From: Rhizobiales bacterium CCH3-A5
GTDB taxonomy: Bacteria > Pseudomonadota > Alphaproteobacteria > Rhizobiales > Beijerinckiaceae
Length of the DNA: 64,000 bases
Direction of reading: 5' to 3'
NCBI GenBank assembly: GCA_001556025.1
Contig: LSIB01000126.1
Location: forward strand, 1 to 64,000
Below are positions 10,107 through 20,128 of this stretch, piece after piece. The translations under genes were made by a program, and so were the position numbers. Numbering within the stretch: position 1 is the first letter of the stretch; every line of letters begins with the position of its first letter. Below the pieces are notes generated by a model, which was given only the letters and a program-made list of their open reading frames with translations, was not told the origin of the DNA and did not search any database.

Positions 10107-10133
10107 GCGGGCGGCCCGGTGCGGTCCGCCCGC
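10107..10133. terminator. GC hairpin between convergent genes
   Basis: An 8-bp perfect stem (GCGGGCGG / CCGCCCGC) with an 11-base loop, between the ends of the TRAP receptor and the outer-membrane protein. There is no clear T-tract, so terminator function is tentative. Confidence 0.4.
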
Positions 10134-10141
10134 TGGCCGGA

Positions 10142-10963
10142 TCAAAAGGTGAAGGTCGTTCTGACCACACCGATATAGGTCGTACTGTCATCGGGCTTCG
10201 AGGCGAAACCCACCCGAGGATCAATAATCGACAATATGGGCGTCGTCGTCGAAGCGAAATGGATCCGATGGAGAGAAGCGCCGATCGTCATCGTCGACGT
10301 ATCCAGCGGGTTCAGCGGACTACCCCGCGGCACCCTGACCTCAACGCCGCCGCCGTAGACCGCGCCGCTGACGAGAGAGTTGGACCGGCCGGCAAATGCA
10401 ACCGGCCCGCCATTGGCTCCCGAGAAGGTAGCGGCTGTCGCAGTGCGCGCATAAGCGAAGCCGCCGGTTGCATAGACGAGCACGTTGTCGAATGCGACAC
10501 CCACGCGGCCGCGAACCGTGCCGACGAAATCCGTTCGCTGCGAAATCCGTGACGGCTCGTTGAAGCTGCCGATCGACGTCGCGTCTGCACGGATCGATGT
10601 CGCGGTCAGGTCGGTTTCGACGCCGAACACCAGTCCGCCGCCCGGATTCGGCTGGTAGTTGTAGCCGGCGACGGCGCCGCCGACGATCCCGGAGCCGTTA
10701 ATGTCCAACCGGCCTGGGCGACGGTCATTGCGGATCGCGTTGACCGTGTTTTCGAAGAGCGGTCCGATGACCGGCCCTGCGCCGGGGCCGTTCAACCCCC
10801 GCGTCTCGACGGCGGCGCTGGCGGAGCCATAGCCGAGCGTTAGGCCGACATAGGGGCCTGTCCAGTTCGTGGCGCCCCTGGACGTCGCAGGCGCGCCCGA
10901 CTGCGCCGACGCAGCGGCTGCCGAAGCGACGAGCACGCAGGCCGACAGACAAAGAACCTTCAT
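10142..10963 (-). CDS. Outer-membrane beta-barrel protein (Omp25/31-like)
   Basis: 273 residues: a signal peptide (MKVLCLSACVLVASAAAASAQ), the typical opening strand NWTGPYVGLTLGYGSAS, alternating hydrophobic strands (VRGRVGVAFDNVLVYATGGFAYA) and a terminal aromatic residue (RTTFTF) as needed for outer-membrane assembly. This is the small-porin family abundant in Rhizobiales. Start chosen at the Met preceding the signal peptide, with GGGGGAG upstream. Confidence 0.8.
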   Translation of the reverse strand: MKVLCLSACVLVASAAAASAQSGAPATSRGATNWTGPYVGLTLGYGSASAAVETRGLNGPGAGPVIGPLFENTVNAIRNDRRPGRLDINGSGIVGGAVAGYNYQPNPGGGLVFGVETDLTATSIRADATSIGSFNEPSRISQRTDFVGTVRGRVGVAFDNVLVYATGGFAYARTATAATFSGANGGPVAFAGRSNSLVSGAVYGGGVEVRVPRGSPLNPLDTSTMTIGASLHRIHFASTTTPILSIIDPRVGFASKPDDSTTYIGVVRTTFTF

Positions 10964-11107
10964 GATCGCTCCCCCCGAAGCTTTCGACCCGACGGTCCGC
11001 AGCGGTCGCGGCACTGGCGAATCGCCCGATTCGCCATCTGTCTACGATGCGTCACTTCGTGGTCGCGGACAACGCAATTTCCGCGCTCCGGCGTCGGCGC
11101 GAAGACC

Positions 11108-11438
11108 TTACCAGGGTCGTGGGTTCGTCGGATCGAAGCGCTTCTTCAACCCGTCCAAGCAGGCCGCATCGACCTTGGCCCAGCGCCCGCCAACTTGACG
11201 CTCGGGCGGATGCGGTAGAGCCAGGAGCGCTCGTTGGAGGCGCGCGGCGCGGTGAAGGGCGAGCCCGAAAGCTGCTCGGCTAAAGCCCGTAGGCCGGCTT
11301 CTGCGGCGAGTTTCGCCCCACCGGCAGTGCGCCGGGCAGGCTCTCGATCTCGAAGGAGTTGCCGGAGCCCGACATGTAGCCGAGCGTCCCGCCGGTCGTC
11401 CGGGCGGTGGCTGCATCGCCCTTGGCCTGGATGTTCAT
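11108..11438 (-). pseudogene. hmgA: Homogentisate 1,2-dioxygenase remnant
   Basis: The frame from the ATG at 11438 encodes the recognisable start of HmgA ([18 protein letters not shown], then [16 protein letters not shown]) and then hits TAG at 11282. A shift of frame restores the next conserved stretch ([29 protein letters not shown]). A further shift near 11190 leads into [14 protein letters not shown] and a stop, which resembles an HmgA C-terminus. About 330 bp remain of a gene that is normally about 1.35 kb, so the middle is deleted. It is divergent from the MarR regulator, the normal hmgA-hmgR arrangement. HmgA identity is confident; the C-terminal match is tentative. Confidence 0.82.
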
Positions 11439-11526
11439 GCCGTGCTCCTGCCCGTCCCTGTCCGGCTTTGACATCGACGCCGGTTGTGGATTGATCGCGC
11501 GAACCGGCCTCGCCGACCCGATCCTG

Positions 11527-11548
11527 ATTAGTTGCAAGTGAAACTAAT
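11527..11548. promoter_or_regulatory. Palindromic operator at the MarR gene start
   Basis: Perfect 7-bp arms ATTAGTT (11527-11533) and AACTAAT (11542-11548) separated by 8 bases, covering the ATG of the MarR gene and lying between it and the hmgA remnant. The size and symmetry fit a MarR-dimer operator. It is AT-rich in a GC-rich surrounding. Confidence 0.6.
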
Positions 11549-12029
11549 GTCAACGAAGCCGAGCGAGCCCGCGCTGCATCTCGAGCAGTTCCTGCCCTAC
11601 CGGCTGAACGTCGTCGGCTTCTTCGCCAGCCGGGCCCTGGGACGCATCTACGGGGCGCATTTCGGGATCGATATCCCGCAATGGCGCGTCGTGGCGCAAC
11701 TCGGCGAGTTCGGCAGACTGACCTCGCGCGACATCGGCGAGCTGGCGCAGATGCACAAGACGAAGGTGTCGCGCGCCGTGCGCGAGCTCGAATCGCGCGG
11801 GCTCGTCTCGCGCGCCGAGAACCGGCAGGACCGGCGCGAGGCCTTCATCGCGCTCACGCCGGCGGGGACACGCGTCTATGCCCAGATCGTGCCGCTGGCG
11901 CTGGCCTTTCAGGCGCGCTGGACGGAAGGGATCGCAGCCGACGAACTCAAGGTGTTCGAGCGCGTGTTGGCGACGCTGACCGAACGCGGTCGGCATCTGG
12001 CAGGGGGCTATCGCGAGGAGGAGACGTGA
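11547..12029 (+). CDS. MarR-family regulator (HmgR-like)
   Basis: 160 residues with the winged helix of MarR ([20 protein letters not shown], then a wing with [19 protein letters not shown]). Divergent orientation from the hmgA remnant makes it the probable ancestral regulator of homogentisate catabolism. A TTG start at 11532 in the same frame would add five residues; the ATG inside the palindrome is preferred because the protein family aligns from there. With hmgA dead, its remaining target may be its own promoter or the nearby aromatic operon. Confidence 0.85.
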   Translation: MSTKPSEPALHLEQFLPYRLNVVGFFASRALGRIYGAHFGIDIPQWRVVAQLGEFGRLTSRDIGELAQMHKTKVSRAVRELESRGLVSRAENRQDRREAFIALTPAGTRVYAQIVPLALAFQARWTEGIAADELKVFERVLATLTERGRHLAGGYREEET

Positions 12030-12038
12030 TCGGCTTCC

Positions 12039-12119
12039 CGTCATTGCGAGCGCAGCGAAGCAATCCAGAGCCCCGCGCTCTACGCCCTCCTGGATTGCGT
12101 CGCTGCGCTCGCAATGACG
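12039..12119. repeat. Long inverted repeat, REP-like element
   Basis: 30-bp arms (12039-12068 and 12090-12119) with one mismatch around a 21-base loop. The arms begin CGTCATTGCGAGCGCAGCGA and end in CAATCCAG. This CATTGCGAGCGC...CAATCCAG sequence is a dispersed palindromic repeat in alphaproteobacterial chromosomes. It sits exactly between the ends of the convergent MarR and purC genes, where it could also act as a bidirectional terminator. Confidence 0.75.
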
Positions 12120-12120
12120 G

Positions 12121-13098
12121 TTAGAAATACCGCACGAGATTCCGCCTGATCCGCTCCAGCGGCGGCTCGCCGGCGGGCGGTGGGACAAAGACCTGACCTG
12201 TGATGGTCTCATAGGCGCGGACATAGACATCCGAGGTCTGCGATATCAGCTCCGGCGGGATCGGCGGCAGCTCTTCCCGGTACGGGTCGCAGCGGGAGAC
12301 GACCCAGTTGCGGACGAAATCCTTGTCGAAGGATTCCGGCTTTTCGCCCCGCTCGAAGCGCCCGGGATAGCTCTCGCCGAACCAGTAGCGGCTGGAATCG
12401 GGGGTGTGGATTTCGTCGGCCAGCAGGATGCGGCCGTCCGCATCGGCGCCGAACTCGTATTTCGTGTCGGCGAGGATCAGCCCACGATCGGCGGCTAGAG
12501 CCTGTCCGCGCGCGAAGAGCGCCAGCGCGTAGCCCGACACCTCGTCCCATTGCGCCTGCGTCAGCAGGCCGGCCTCGACGATGCCGGCCGCGGACAGCGG
12601 CTCGTCATGGGCGCCGTCGAACGCCTTGCTGGTCGGGGTGATCACGGCTTGCGGCAGCGCCTCGTTGTCGCGCAGGCCATCAGGAAAGCGCATCCCGTAC
12701 ATCTCGCGCGCACCCTGCTTGTAAAGCGTCAGGATCGAGGTGCCGGTCGTGCCGGCAAGATAGCCCCGCACGATGATCTCGACCGGCAGGATGTCCAGCC
12801 GCTTGCCGATGACGACGTTGGGGTCGGGGTAATCCAGCACATGGTTGGGGCAGATGTCGGCGGTCGCCTCGAACCACCAGCGGGCCGTCTGCGTCAGAAC
12901 CTGCCCCTTCAGCGGAATCGCGGCGATGGCGCGGTCGAAGGCGCTGAGCCGGTCGGTCGAGATCAGGATGCGGCGGCCGTCGGGCAGGTCGTAATTCTCC
13001 CGGACCTTGCCGCGATAATAGTTCGGCAGTTCGGGAATGAAGGCGTCTCCGAGCGCAAGCACTTTCGGGAGCGGACGAGGGGCGGCGCTGGTCGACAT
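12121..13098 (-). CDS. purC: SAICAR synthetase
   Basis: 325-residue phosphoribosylaminoimidazole-succinocarboxamide synthase, the long eukaryote-like form (about 300 residues). Motifs: [55 protein letters not shown] and FDKDFVRNW. It condenses CAIR with aspartate in purine synthesis using ATP. The Met at 13098 was chosen as the first good start; the frame extends 16 residues further. Monocistronic here. Confidence 0.93.
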   Translation of the reverse strand: MSTSAAPRPLPKVLALGDAFIPELPNYYRGKVRENYDLPDGRRILISTDRLSAFDRAIAAIPLKGQVLTQTARWWFEATADICPNHVLDYPDPNVVIGKRLDILPVEIIVRGYLAGTTGTSILTLYKQGAREMYGMRFPDGLRDNEALPQAVITPTSKAFDGAHDEPLSAAGIVEAGLLTQAQWDEVSGYALALFARGQALAADRGLILADTKYEFGADADGRILLADEIHTPDSSRYWFGESYPGRFERGEKPESFDKDFVRNWVVSRCDPYREELPPIPPELISQTSDVYVRAYETITGQVFVPPPAGEPPLERIRRNLVRYF

Positions 13099-13363
13099 CG
13101 GGTCATCGCGGCGGGAGCAGCGGACGGCGCGATTGCCGGACGCCATGCCGTTCTAGCGCGCCGGTCGATCATGCACCACTGCGTCGCGCCGGTCGCAAAC
13201 CCGAAGGCATTTGCCGCTGAGCGCCGAATCTGCCATTTCGGAGCGGTCTGACAGGGCTTGTTGCCCTCCGGCCGTGACATTCCCGGACACCGTCCATAGT
13301 TCCGTCGCGTTCTTGGGCTTTGGTACCGGCGGCCCGAAGGGTCGAACGCAGAACTCGGGTGGA

Positions 13364-14542
13364 ATGGCCGCAACGGCGATGATGTCAGCCTTATCGAGAC
13401 GCTTCGCCACAGCGCTGGCCGCTTTTGCCGCGATGGCCGGCACGGCGCTGGCGCAATCGCCGTCCTGCAACGCCTGGCGTTCCGAGCTGGCGAGCCTTCA
13501 AGGCCAGCGCAGCGGCGATCCGCGCGCGGCTGACGCGGCGCGGCGCGTCGGCGCACAACTCAACCAGTCTGTCGGCCAGTACCGCGCCATGGGCTGCGAG
13601 CGTGGCGGCTTCCTGTTCTTCGGCGAACAGCCGCCGCCGCAATGCGGGGGCTTGCGCGCCCAGATCGGCCAGTTGCAGGCCCAGTATGGCGCGCTGCAGC
13701 GCCAGGCGCAGGGCGGCGGCGATCCGCAGCGCCGGGCGCAGCTCATGGCGGCGATCGAGAACAACTGCCGCGCCCAACCGCAGCAGCGCGGCTTCTTCGA
13801 GACGATCTTCGGGCTGGAGCCGAGGCGCGGCGAATACGACTCGACCCTGCCGGAGCTCGATCCGGAGCAGCCTCTGGAGCCCGAGAAGCCGCGTTCGGGC
13901 GGGCCGTACACCGTCTGCGTGCGCAGTTGCGACGGTTTCTTCTTCCCGCTGGCCAACAGCCCCGGCGGGCGCGACGGAGCCGACGAGATGTGCCAGGCGC
14001 TCTGCCCCGGCGCTGAAACCTCGGCCTTCGGCATGACCAATGGCGGCGACATCCAGAACGCCGTCTCGCGCAGCACCGGCCAGCCCTACATCTCCCTGCC
14101 CAATGCCGGCAAATACCAGCGCAGCTTCGATTCCGCCTGCACCTGCAAGGCACAGGGCCAGAGCTGGGCGCAGGTGCTGAAGGAGGCGGAATACCTGCTC
14201 GACAAGCGCAAGGGCGACGTCATCGTCACCGAGCAGCGCGCCGCCGAACTGTCGCGCCCCAAGGCCGAGAGGCCCGATCCGCGCCGACGCGGAGCCGCGC
14301 CTGCCGTACAGCCGACGGCCGCGCCCACGCCTGCCGAAGAGACGCCGCTGCCCTCCGAAAACTCTCCGACAGCGGGAACGGAATCGGCCGGCGTCGGGCC
14401 GCAATCGGTCGGCGAGAAGGTGCTCGACAAGGGTGACGGGCTCAAGCGCGAGACGCAGAGCGTCACCGGTGAGAAACGCACCGTGCGGATCGTCGCGCCG
14501 AACCTCGCGCCCAATCTGGGGCCTTCGGCGACGCGGCCCTAG
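13364..14542 (+). CDS. DUF2865 domain secreted protein
   Basis: About 392 residues with a signal peptide ([23 protein letters not shown]). A Gln/Arg-rich helical region ([17 protein letters not shown]) follows. The DUF2865 core comes next: [18 protein letters not shown], then MCQALCPG and [18 protein letters not shown], with paired cysteines. The tail is Pro/Ala-rich and disordered. Function unknown; probably periplasmic or cell-envelope. The start is uncertain between 13364, 13379 and 13382. Confidence 0.85.
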   Translation: MAATAMMSALSRRFATALAAFAAMAGTALAQSPSCNAWRSELASLQGQRSGDPRAADAARRVGAQLNQSVGQYRAMGCERGGFLFFGEQPPPQCGGLRAQIGQLQAQYGALQRQAQGGGDPQRRAQLMAAIENNCRAQPQQRGFFETIFGLEPRRGEYDSTLPELDPEQPLEPEKPRSGGPYTVCVRSCDGFFFPLANSPGGRDGADEMCQALCPGAETSAFGMTNGGDIQNAVSRSTGQPYISLPNAGKYQRSFDSACTCKAQGQSWAQVLKEAEYLLDKRKGDVIVTEQRAAELSRPKAERPDPRRRGAAPAVQPTAAPTPAEETPLPSENSPTAGTESAGVGPQSVGEKVLDKGDGLKRETQSVTGEKRTVRIVAPNLAPNLGPSATRP

Positions 14543-15894
14543 GCCGCCTCGCCCGCGAGCCGCTTCAGCGCCTTGTCCCGGCCGATCAGCGGCAGCAGCG
14601 CCGCCAGCTCCGGGCCGTGGTCGAGCCCGGTCAGGGCCTGGCGCAGCGGCATGAACAGCGCCCTGCCCTTCAGCCCCGTGGCGGCGGAGACGGCTTGAGT
14701 CCAGCTCTTCCAGGTCGTGGCGTCGAACGGCTCGGGCGGGAGCAGACGTGCTGCCATCGCGGCCAGCGGGGCGTCGACGACGACAGGATCGATCGGCCCC
14801 GACACGACGCGCCACCAGCTTGCAGCCTCGTCGAGCCGGGCGAGGTTGCCGCGCACGGCGAGCCAGAACGGCTCGGTTGCCGGCACACCAAGCGCCGCCA
14901 ATCGCTCCGTTACGGCAGCCAGCGGGAGCTGATGCAGCGTACGGGCGCTCAAGGTCTCAAGTTCGTGCTCGTCGAATTTGGCAGGCGCGCGCGAGACATG
15001 GGCGAGATCGACCAATGCGGCCAGTTCATCCAGGCTCGACACGGGCCGCACCGCATCGGACGAGCCCGTCAGCGTCGCCAACGCGGCAACGGCGAGCGCT
15101 TCGATTCCGGCCTCGCGCAAGCCGCGCAGCGAGAGATGGCCGAGGCGCTTGGACAGGCCCTCGCCGCTCACTGTGGTCAAGAGATTGTGGTGCGCGAAGA
15201 CCGGCAGCGCAGCGCCAAGCGCCTCGAAGATCTGGATATGGACCGCCGTGTTGGTGACGTGGTCCTCGCCTCGGATGATGTGGGTGATGCCGGTCTCGGT
15301 GTCGTCCACCACCGAAGGCAGATGGTAGAGATAGCTGCCATCCTCGCGGATCAGCACCTGATCGGACAGCGAGGCGCAATCGACATGGGCCTCGCCACGG
15401 ACGAGGTCGTTCCAGGCGACCACGCGCGCATCGAGCTTGAAGCGCCAATGCGGCCGGCGGCCCTCGGCTTCCAGCCGGGCGCGATCCTCGGCGGTCAAGC
15501 CCAGTGCGGCGCGGTCATAGACCGGCGGCAGGCCGCGCGCGAGCTGGCGCTTGCGGCGGCGGTCGAGTTCATCGGCGGTCTCGTAGCAGGGATAGAGCCG
15601 GCCCGACGCGCGCAACCGCGCGGCGGCCTCGTCGTAGAGCGCCAGCCGCTGCGACTGGCTGATGACCGCGTCGGGCACGATGCCGAGCCAGGCAAGGTCC
15701 TCGGCGATGGCGGCGGCGAACTCAGGGGTCGAGCGACCCAAATCGGTATCGTCGAAGCGCAACAGGAAACGCCCGCCATGCCGACGCGCGAACAGCCAGT
15801 TGAACAGCGCCGACCGGGCATTGCCGATATGCAGATAGCCGGTGGGCGACGGCGCGGAGCGGACGAGCGGTGTTGTCATGGTCGGGGTTGTCAT
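14539..15894 (-). CDS. gltX: Glutamate--tRNA ligase (short, GltX2 type)
   Basis: 451 residues. HIGH motif as [17 protein letters not shown], acidic catalytic region [10 protein letters not shown], and the KMSKS loop as [12 protein letters not shown]. Alphaproteobacteria often hold two GluRS; this shorter form with LSKR is the second type. It converges with the DUF2865 gene (4-base overlap) and follows the NadE-like gene in the same direction. Two Met starts lie 15 bases apart; the upstream one is used. Confidence 0.92.
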   Translation of the reverse strand: MTTPTMTTPLVRSAPSPTGYLHIGNARSALFNWLFARRHGGRFLLRFDDTDLGRSTPEFAAAIAEDLAWLGIVPDAVISQSQRLALYDEAAARLRASGRLYPCYETADELDRRRKRQLARGLPPVYDRAALGLTAEDRARLEAEGRRPHWRFKLDARVVAWNDLVRGEAHVDCASLSDQVLIREDGSYLYHLPSVVDDTETGITHIIRGEDHVTNTAVHIQIFEALGAALPVFAHHNLLTTVSGEGLSKRLGHLSLRGLREAGIEALAVAALATLTGSSDAVRPVSSLDELAALVDLAHVSRAPAKFDEHELETLSARTLHQLPLAAVTERLAALGVPATEPFWLAVRGNLARLDEAASWWRVVSGPIDPVVVDAPLAAMAARLLPPEPFDATTWKSWTQAVSAATGLKGRALFMPLRQALTGLDHGPELAALLPLIGRDKALKRLAGEAA

Positions 15895-15942
15895 GGGCTG
15901 GGCTTATGGCGGGTTTGCCGAAGGGCGGCAATTGCGCGTGCT

Positions 15943-17415
15943 TCAGAAATCGAAGCTCTCGCCCCCGGCTTTGCCGACACCCCGGACGAGGCTTTGGTCG
16001 GGCTCATATGGCGTGCATCCGGCTTCCTCGAAGCGGTGAAGCAGCGGCAAGCGGCGCGGCGTCATGGCAGCGGACAGCAGCGGTCCCGGCGCAGCCCGAC
16101 GGCGCGCGCCTTCGCTCTGGAGAAGCGCCTGCATCAGCCGCAATACGACCTCGCGGTCATGGCCAAGCGCGACGATGTCGGCGACGCGCAGCGCAGGATC
16201 GGCCAGCGCGGCGATGATCTCGTCCCGCGCGGCGTCGGCCGGCATAAAGCGTTCGAGCCCCTCACCCCCTTCCGGGCCGAGCGCGCCGGGCGGCCGCCAG
16301 TTCCGGCGCAAGGCGAGAAGCCGCGTAACCTGCGTCGCCGGAATGTCCTTAAGCGGGTTGAAGTCGCCCGGAGCCGAGGCCTCGCCCAGCGCCAGACGCG
16401 ACGCGTCGATGCCGACGATCGAAAGCGTCTGCGGCGGGACAAAGCCCGGCCCGGCGGGCGCGCGCAGCAGATGCTCTGGCCCGAGCGCATCGACCGCCAT
16501 CGCGGCGGCCAGCGCCGAGCCGGCATCGGCGAGATCATGCAGCAGGATGCGCCCAAGTCCGCTCTTGCCGGCAAAATCGCGCAGCGCAAGCACGCAGGCC
16601 GCATAGTCAGCCTCGTCGGCCGTCTCGATCGCCGCAACATCGCCAGGAACGCTGCGCCAGCGTCCGGCCTCGCGCCGCCACTCCGTCACGACCAGCGCGT
16701 CCCCAAATGCCGGAAGCTGATGCGTCAGGCTGCGGTCGGCGGCGAGCGCGAAGGAGGCTCCGTCGAAGACAAGCTCCCCTTGTCCGCCGGTCTGGTTGAG
16801 CCAGACCAGCGGTAGGCCGGATTCGACGATGCGGGCGACGGCCGTGCTCAGGCGGGCGTCGCCGCCGCCACGCCGGAAGGGCGAGGCCGCCAGCGCCAGC
16901 AGCAACTCCGCCCCGGTCTCGGCGAGGCATTCGACGACTTCCTCATCGCGCAAATCGGCGCCGAGCGGCACGCCGAGCCGGACCTTGTCGCGGAAGACGA
17001 TCGGCCCCGGCAAGGGGCCTGCAGTGAAGGCGCGCGGCTCGTCGACGACCCCATCCCGCTCCAGCGCGACCTTGAAGCGCACCGACTGGATCAGCCCGGC
17101 ATCGAGCAGCGTGACTGCATTATAGAGCCTGCCGCCCTCGACCCAGGGCAGGCCGACCAGCAGCGCCGGGCCACCGTCGGCGGTTTCGCGGGCCAGGTTC
17201 TCGCAGGTCTTGCGGCAGGCGTCCTGAAAGGCGGGCGCAAGCGCAAGATCCTCGGGGGGCCAGCCGCAGAGAAACAGTTCGGGAAACGCCACCAGCTCCG
17301 CGCCGGCGTCGGTTGCCTGCCGGCGCGCGGCGCGGATCAGGGCGGCGTTGCCGGCAATGTCGCCAATGGTCGGGTTGAGCTGCGCGAGGGCGATGCGGAG
17401 GGAGGTCGCAGTCAT
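15943..17415 (-). CDS. Degenerate NAD+ synthetase-like protein
   Basis: 490 residues clearly related to glutamine-dependent NadE: LRIALAQLNPTIGDIAGN, a nitrilase-domain Glu in FPELFLCGWPPEDL, VVECLAETGAELLL and FNPLKDIPATQVTRLL. Both active sites are damaged. The catalytic Cys segment (VPICEDIW in NadE) reads VPLGADLR. The ATP pyrophosphatase loop SGGIDSA is replaced by LHDLADAGSA, and GNKSE-like residues are lost. About 70 residues are missing against the family norm of about 560. The frame is intact with no stops, so it is probably an expressed pseudoenzyme. Lys of the nitrilase triad may remain (RFKVALERDG). Confidence 0.8.
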   Translation of the reverse strand: MTATSLRIALAQLNPTIGDIAGNAALIRAARRQATDAGAELVAFPELFLCGWPPEDLALAPAFQDACRKTCENLARETADGGPALLVGLPWVEGGRLYNAVTLLDAGLIQSVRFKVALERDGVVDEPRAFTAGPLPGPIVFRDKVRLGVPLGADLRDEEVVECLAETGAELLLALAASPFRRGGGDARLSTAVARIVESGLPLVWLNQTGGQGELVFDGASFALAADRSLTHQLPAFGDALVVTEWRREAGRWRSVPGDVAAIETADEADYAACVLALRDFAGKSGLGRILLHDLADAGSALAAAMAVDALGPEHLLRAPAGPGFVPPQTLSIVGIDASRLALGEASAPGDFNPLKDIPATQVTRLLALRRNWRPPGALGPEGGEGLERFMPADAARDEIIAALADPALRVADIVALGHDREVVLRLMQALLQSEGARRRAAPGPLLSAAMTPRRLPLLHRFEEAGCTPYEPDQSLVRGVGKAGGESFDF

Positions 17416-17558
17416 GGCGAGGCTGTAGCGCGGCGACGCCGCGCCAGCAACGCGCAGTTGAGCGGAGTCTGCGGCTTAACCGACCGTTAGGGTTAATCGC
17501 GCATGAATCAGGGCAGGCCACGCTCGAATCCGCGCCGGCCTCGTCCGGAGAAGCGAAG

Positions 17559-18455
17559 ATGCGTAAACCCTCCATCGCCGCAGCCGCCCTGCTCGCCTGC
17601 GGCCTCGGCGTCGCCTCGCAAGGCCTCACCGCATCGCAGGCCTCGGCCGCCGACTACCCCGTCCTGCGCGGTTCGCAGATCGAGGACACGCCGCAACCGC
17701 CCTCGGACTATTTCAGCGAGCGCTTCAGCTGGACGGGGTTTTACGTCGGCGGCGGCGCGGGCATGTCCAACACGACGTTCGAATCCGGCAGCGGTCTTCA
17801 GGCGCTTGCCCGCCAGGCATTCCGCAACACAAATCTCGGCGCGCAGTTCGACGTCGGATCGCTCGTCAGCGAACTGCCTGAAAAGCGCGACAGCGGAGCG
17901 CAGTTCTTCGGCTTCGCCGGCTACAACTGGGCCTTTGGCGACGCCGTGATCGGTATCGAGGCCGACTACACGCGATCGGGACATGATTATCGCATCAATG
18001 ATTTCATCGCACGGCAGATCACCACGTCAGACGGCGCTCTAAATGGCATCTCGCTGACCACAACCCAGGCCGCCCGGCTGCAGGACTATGCCTCGGCCCG
18101 CATCCGCTTCGGCTGGGGATATGGCAGGATCATGCCCTACTTCACGTTGGGCGGCGCTGTCGGGCGGTTCGACACGACATCGACAATCGATGCGACCTGG
18201 CGCGTGACGCGGACGAACACCGTCACCGGCGCGATCGAGAACTTCACCGCCAGCGGCTATGATCCGTTCCTGCGGGTTGGAAGCGCCAAGAAGAACGTCT
18301 ATGGCTACGGCCTGACCTTCGGCGGCGGTATCGACTGGGCGCTGGCCGACAACCTCTTCGTCCGCGCGGAATACCAGGCCGTCCGCTTCGCCGATGTCGA
18401 GGGCACCACGACGACAATCAACACCGGACGCGTGGCGGCGGCCCTGAAGTTCTGA
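17559..18455 (+). CDS. Outer-membrane beta-barrel protein (Omp25/31-like)
   Basis: 298 residues with a signal sequence ending near QASAADYPVLRG, the opening strand FSWTGFYVGGGAGMSN, internal strands (FGFAGYNWAFGDAVIGIEADY; RIRFGWGYGRIMPYFTLGG) and a terminal Phe (AALKF). Same broad family as the protein at 10142 but only loosely similar. Followed by a strong hairpin. Confidence 0.85.
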   Translation: MRKPSIAAAALLACGLGVASQGLTASQASAADYPVLRGSQIEDTPQPPSDYFSERFSWTGFYVGGGAGMSNTTFESGSGLQALARQAFRNTNLGAQFDVGSLVSELPEKRDSGAQFFGFAGYNWAFGDAVIGIEADYTRSGHDYRINDFIARQITTSDGALNGISLTTTQAARLQDYASARIRFGWGYGRIMPYFTLGGAVGRFDTTSTIDATWRVTRTNTVTGAIENFTASGYDPFLRVGSAKKNVYGYGLTFGGGIDWALADNLFVRAEYQAVRFADVEGTTTTINTGRVAAALKF

Positions 18456-18476
18456 TCGGGATCGCTCGACGCAGCA

Positions 18477-18506
18477 AGAAGGGCGCGGCTCCGGCCGCGC
18501 CCTTCT
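18477..18506. terminator. Bidirectional terminator hairpin
   Basis: A 13-bp perfect stem (AGAAGGGCGCGGC / complement) with a 4-base loop, placed between the ends of the outer-membrane protein gene and the convergent DAHP synthase gene. Confidence 0.75.
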
Positions 18507-18540
18507 GATTTGCTCCGGCAGTCGGTTTCCCGGACTGCGC

Positions 18541-19923
18541 CTACTCCGCCGCCTCGACCGCCGGCCGCGCCCGCCCTGCCCGCTCGCGCTTGACCAGTTC
18601 GGCCACGAGGAAGGCGAGTTCCAGCGCCTGCTCGGCGTTGAGGCGCGGATCGCAGACCGTGTGGTAGCGGTCGTTCAGGTCCGCATCTGTCATGCCGCGC
18701 GCGCCGCCGGTGCATTCGGTGACGTTCTTGCCGGTCATCTCCAGATGCAGGCCGCCGGCACGGGTGCCTTCCGCCTGATGCACCGCGAAGAAGTTCTTCA
18801 CCTCGGTCAGGATCAGGTCGAAGGGGCGGGTCTTGTAGTTGCCGGCCTTGACCGTGTTGCCGTGCATCGGGTCGCAGGACCAGACGACGTTGCGACCTTC
18901 CCGTTTGGTGGCGCGCACCAGTGCCGGCAGATTGTCGAAGACCTTGTCGGCGCCGAAACGGCCGATCAGGGTCAGGCGGCCCGGCTGGTTGCCCGGATCG
19001 AGCACGTCGATCAGCTTCAGCAGCCCATCAACCGTGGTCGAGGGGCCGCATTTCAGGCCGATCGGGTTCCTTATGCCGCGGAAGAACTCGACATGGGCAT
19101 GGTCGAGCTGGCGCGTGCGGTCACCGATCCAGACCATGTGGCCTGACGTGTCGTACCACTCGCCGGTGGTCGAATCCGTGCGCGTCATCGCCTGCTCGTA
19201 GCCGAGCAGCAGCGCCTCGTGGCTGGTGTAGAAATCCGTCATCCGCATCTCGGGATGCGTCTCGGGATCGATGCCGATGGCGCGCATGAAGTCGAGCGCC
19301 TCGGTGATGCGACCGGCCACCTCGGTGTAGCGATGCGACTGCGGGCTATCCTTGACGAAGCCCAGCATCCAGCCATGGACATGGTCGAGATTGGCATAGC
19401 CGCCGGTGGCGAAGGCGCGGATCAGGTTCAGCGTCGCGGCCGACTGGCGATAGGCTTCGAGCTGGCGGCGCGGATCGGGGATGCGCGCCTCGGCCGTGAA
19501 CTCGATATCGTTGACGATGTCGCCTTTGTAGCTCGGCAGCTCGACGCCGCCGACCGTCTCCATCGGAGCCGAGCGCGGCTTGGCGAACTGACCGGCGATG
19601 CGCCCGACCTTCACCACCGGCGAGCCGCCGGCAAAGGTCAGCACCACCGCCATCTGCAGGAAGAGCCGGAAGAAGTCGCGGATGTTGTCTGCCGAATGCT
19701 CGGCGAAGCTCTCGGCGCAATCGCCCCCCTGCAGCAGGAAGGCCTCGCCGGCGGCGACCTTGCTCAACGCCCGCTTGAGCTTGCGCGCCTCGCCTGCAAA
19801 AACCAGCGGCGGAAAGCCGGCGAGCTGCTGCTCGACCGCCTTAAGGGCTGCCTGGTCCGGATAATCCGGAATCTGCTGGACGGGCTTTGCCCTCCAGCTC
19901 TCTGGCGTCCACCGCTCGGACAT
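18541..19923 (-). CDS. aroG: DAHP synthase, class II
   Basis: 460 residues, the type II (plant-like) 3-deoxy-7-phosphoheptulonate synthase that starts the shikimate pathway from PEP and erythrose-4-phosphate. Motifs: [68 protein letters not shown] and [18 protein letters not shown]. Start at ATG 19923, eight bases after AGGAG; a GTG one codon earlier is less well placed. The naming aroG versus aroF varies between genomes. Confidence 0.93.
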   Translation of the reverse strand: MSERWTPESWRAKPVQQIPDYPDQAALKAVEQQLAGFPPLVFAGEARKLKRALSKVAAGEAFLLQGGDCAESFAEHSADNIRDFFRLFLQMAVVLTFAGGSPVVKVGRIAGQFAKPRSAPMETVGGVELPSYKGDIVNDIEFTAEARIPDPRRQLEAYRQSAATLNLIRAFATGGYANLDHVHGWMLGFVKDSPQSHRYTEVAGRITEALDFMRAIGIDPETHPEMRMTDFYTSHEALLLGYEQAMTRTDSTTGEWYDTSGHMVWIGDRTRQLDHAHVEFFRGIRNPIGLKCGPSTTVDGLLKLIDVLDPGNQPGRLTLIGRFGADKVFDNLPALVRATKREGRNVVWSCDPMHGNTVKAGNYKTRPFDLILTEVKNFFAVHQAEGTRAGGLHLEMTGKNVTECTGGARGMTDADLNDRYHTVCDPRLNAEQALELAFLVAELVKRERAGRARPAVEAAE

Positions 19924-20128
19924 CACGTCTGCTCCTGATTCGATAATCGCGCGGCCGTTAACCTCGTGTCAGCGCGAAGGCGGGCCTATACACCCAAGTC
20001 AGCACGATGACCACCATGTCGCGCGATCGCCCGGGCGCGATGCGGCTCGGCATCACGAGTGTCGAAACTCGAGTCCTTTCAAGGCGTTGCGCGTTTCCGC
20101 TCGCTGATCGAATCCGACGGCTGAGAAA

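Noticed and set aside
14617..16815. A 732-codon plus-strand open frame opposite gltX and the NadE-like gene
   Set aside because: It is an antisense shadow made by high GC; the translation is Arg/Gly/Gln-rich with no motif, and the minus-strand genes have clear families.
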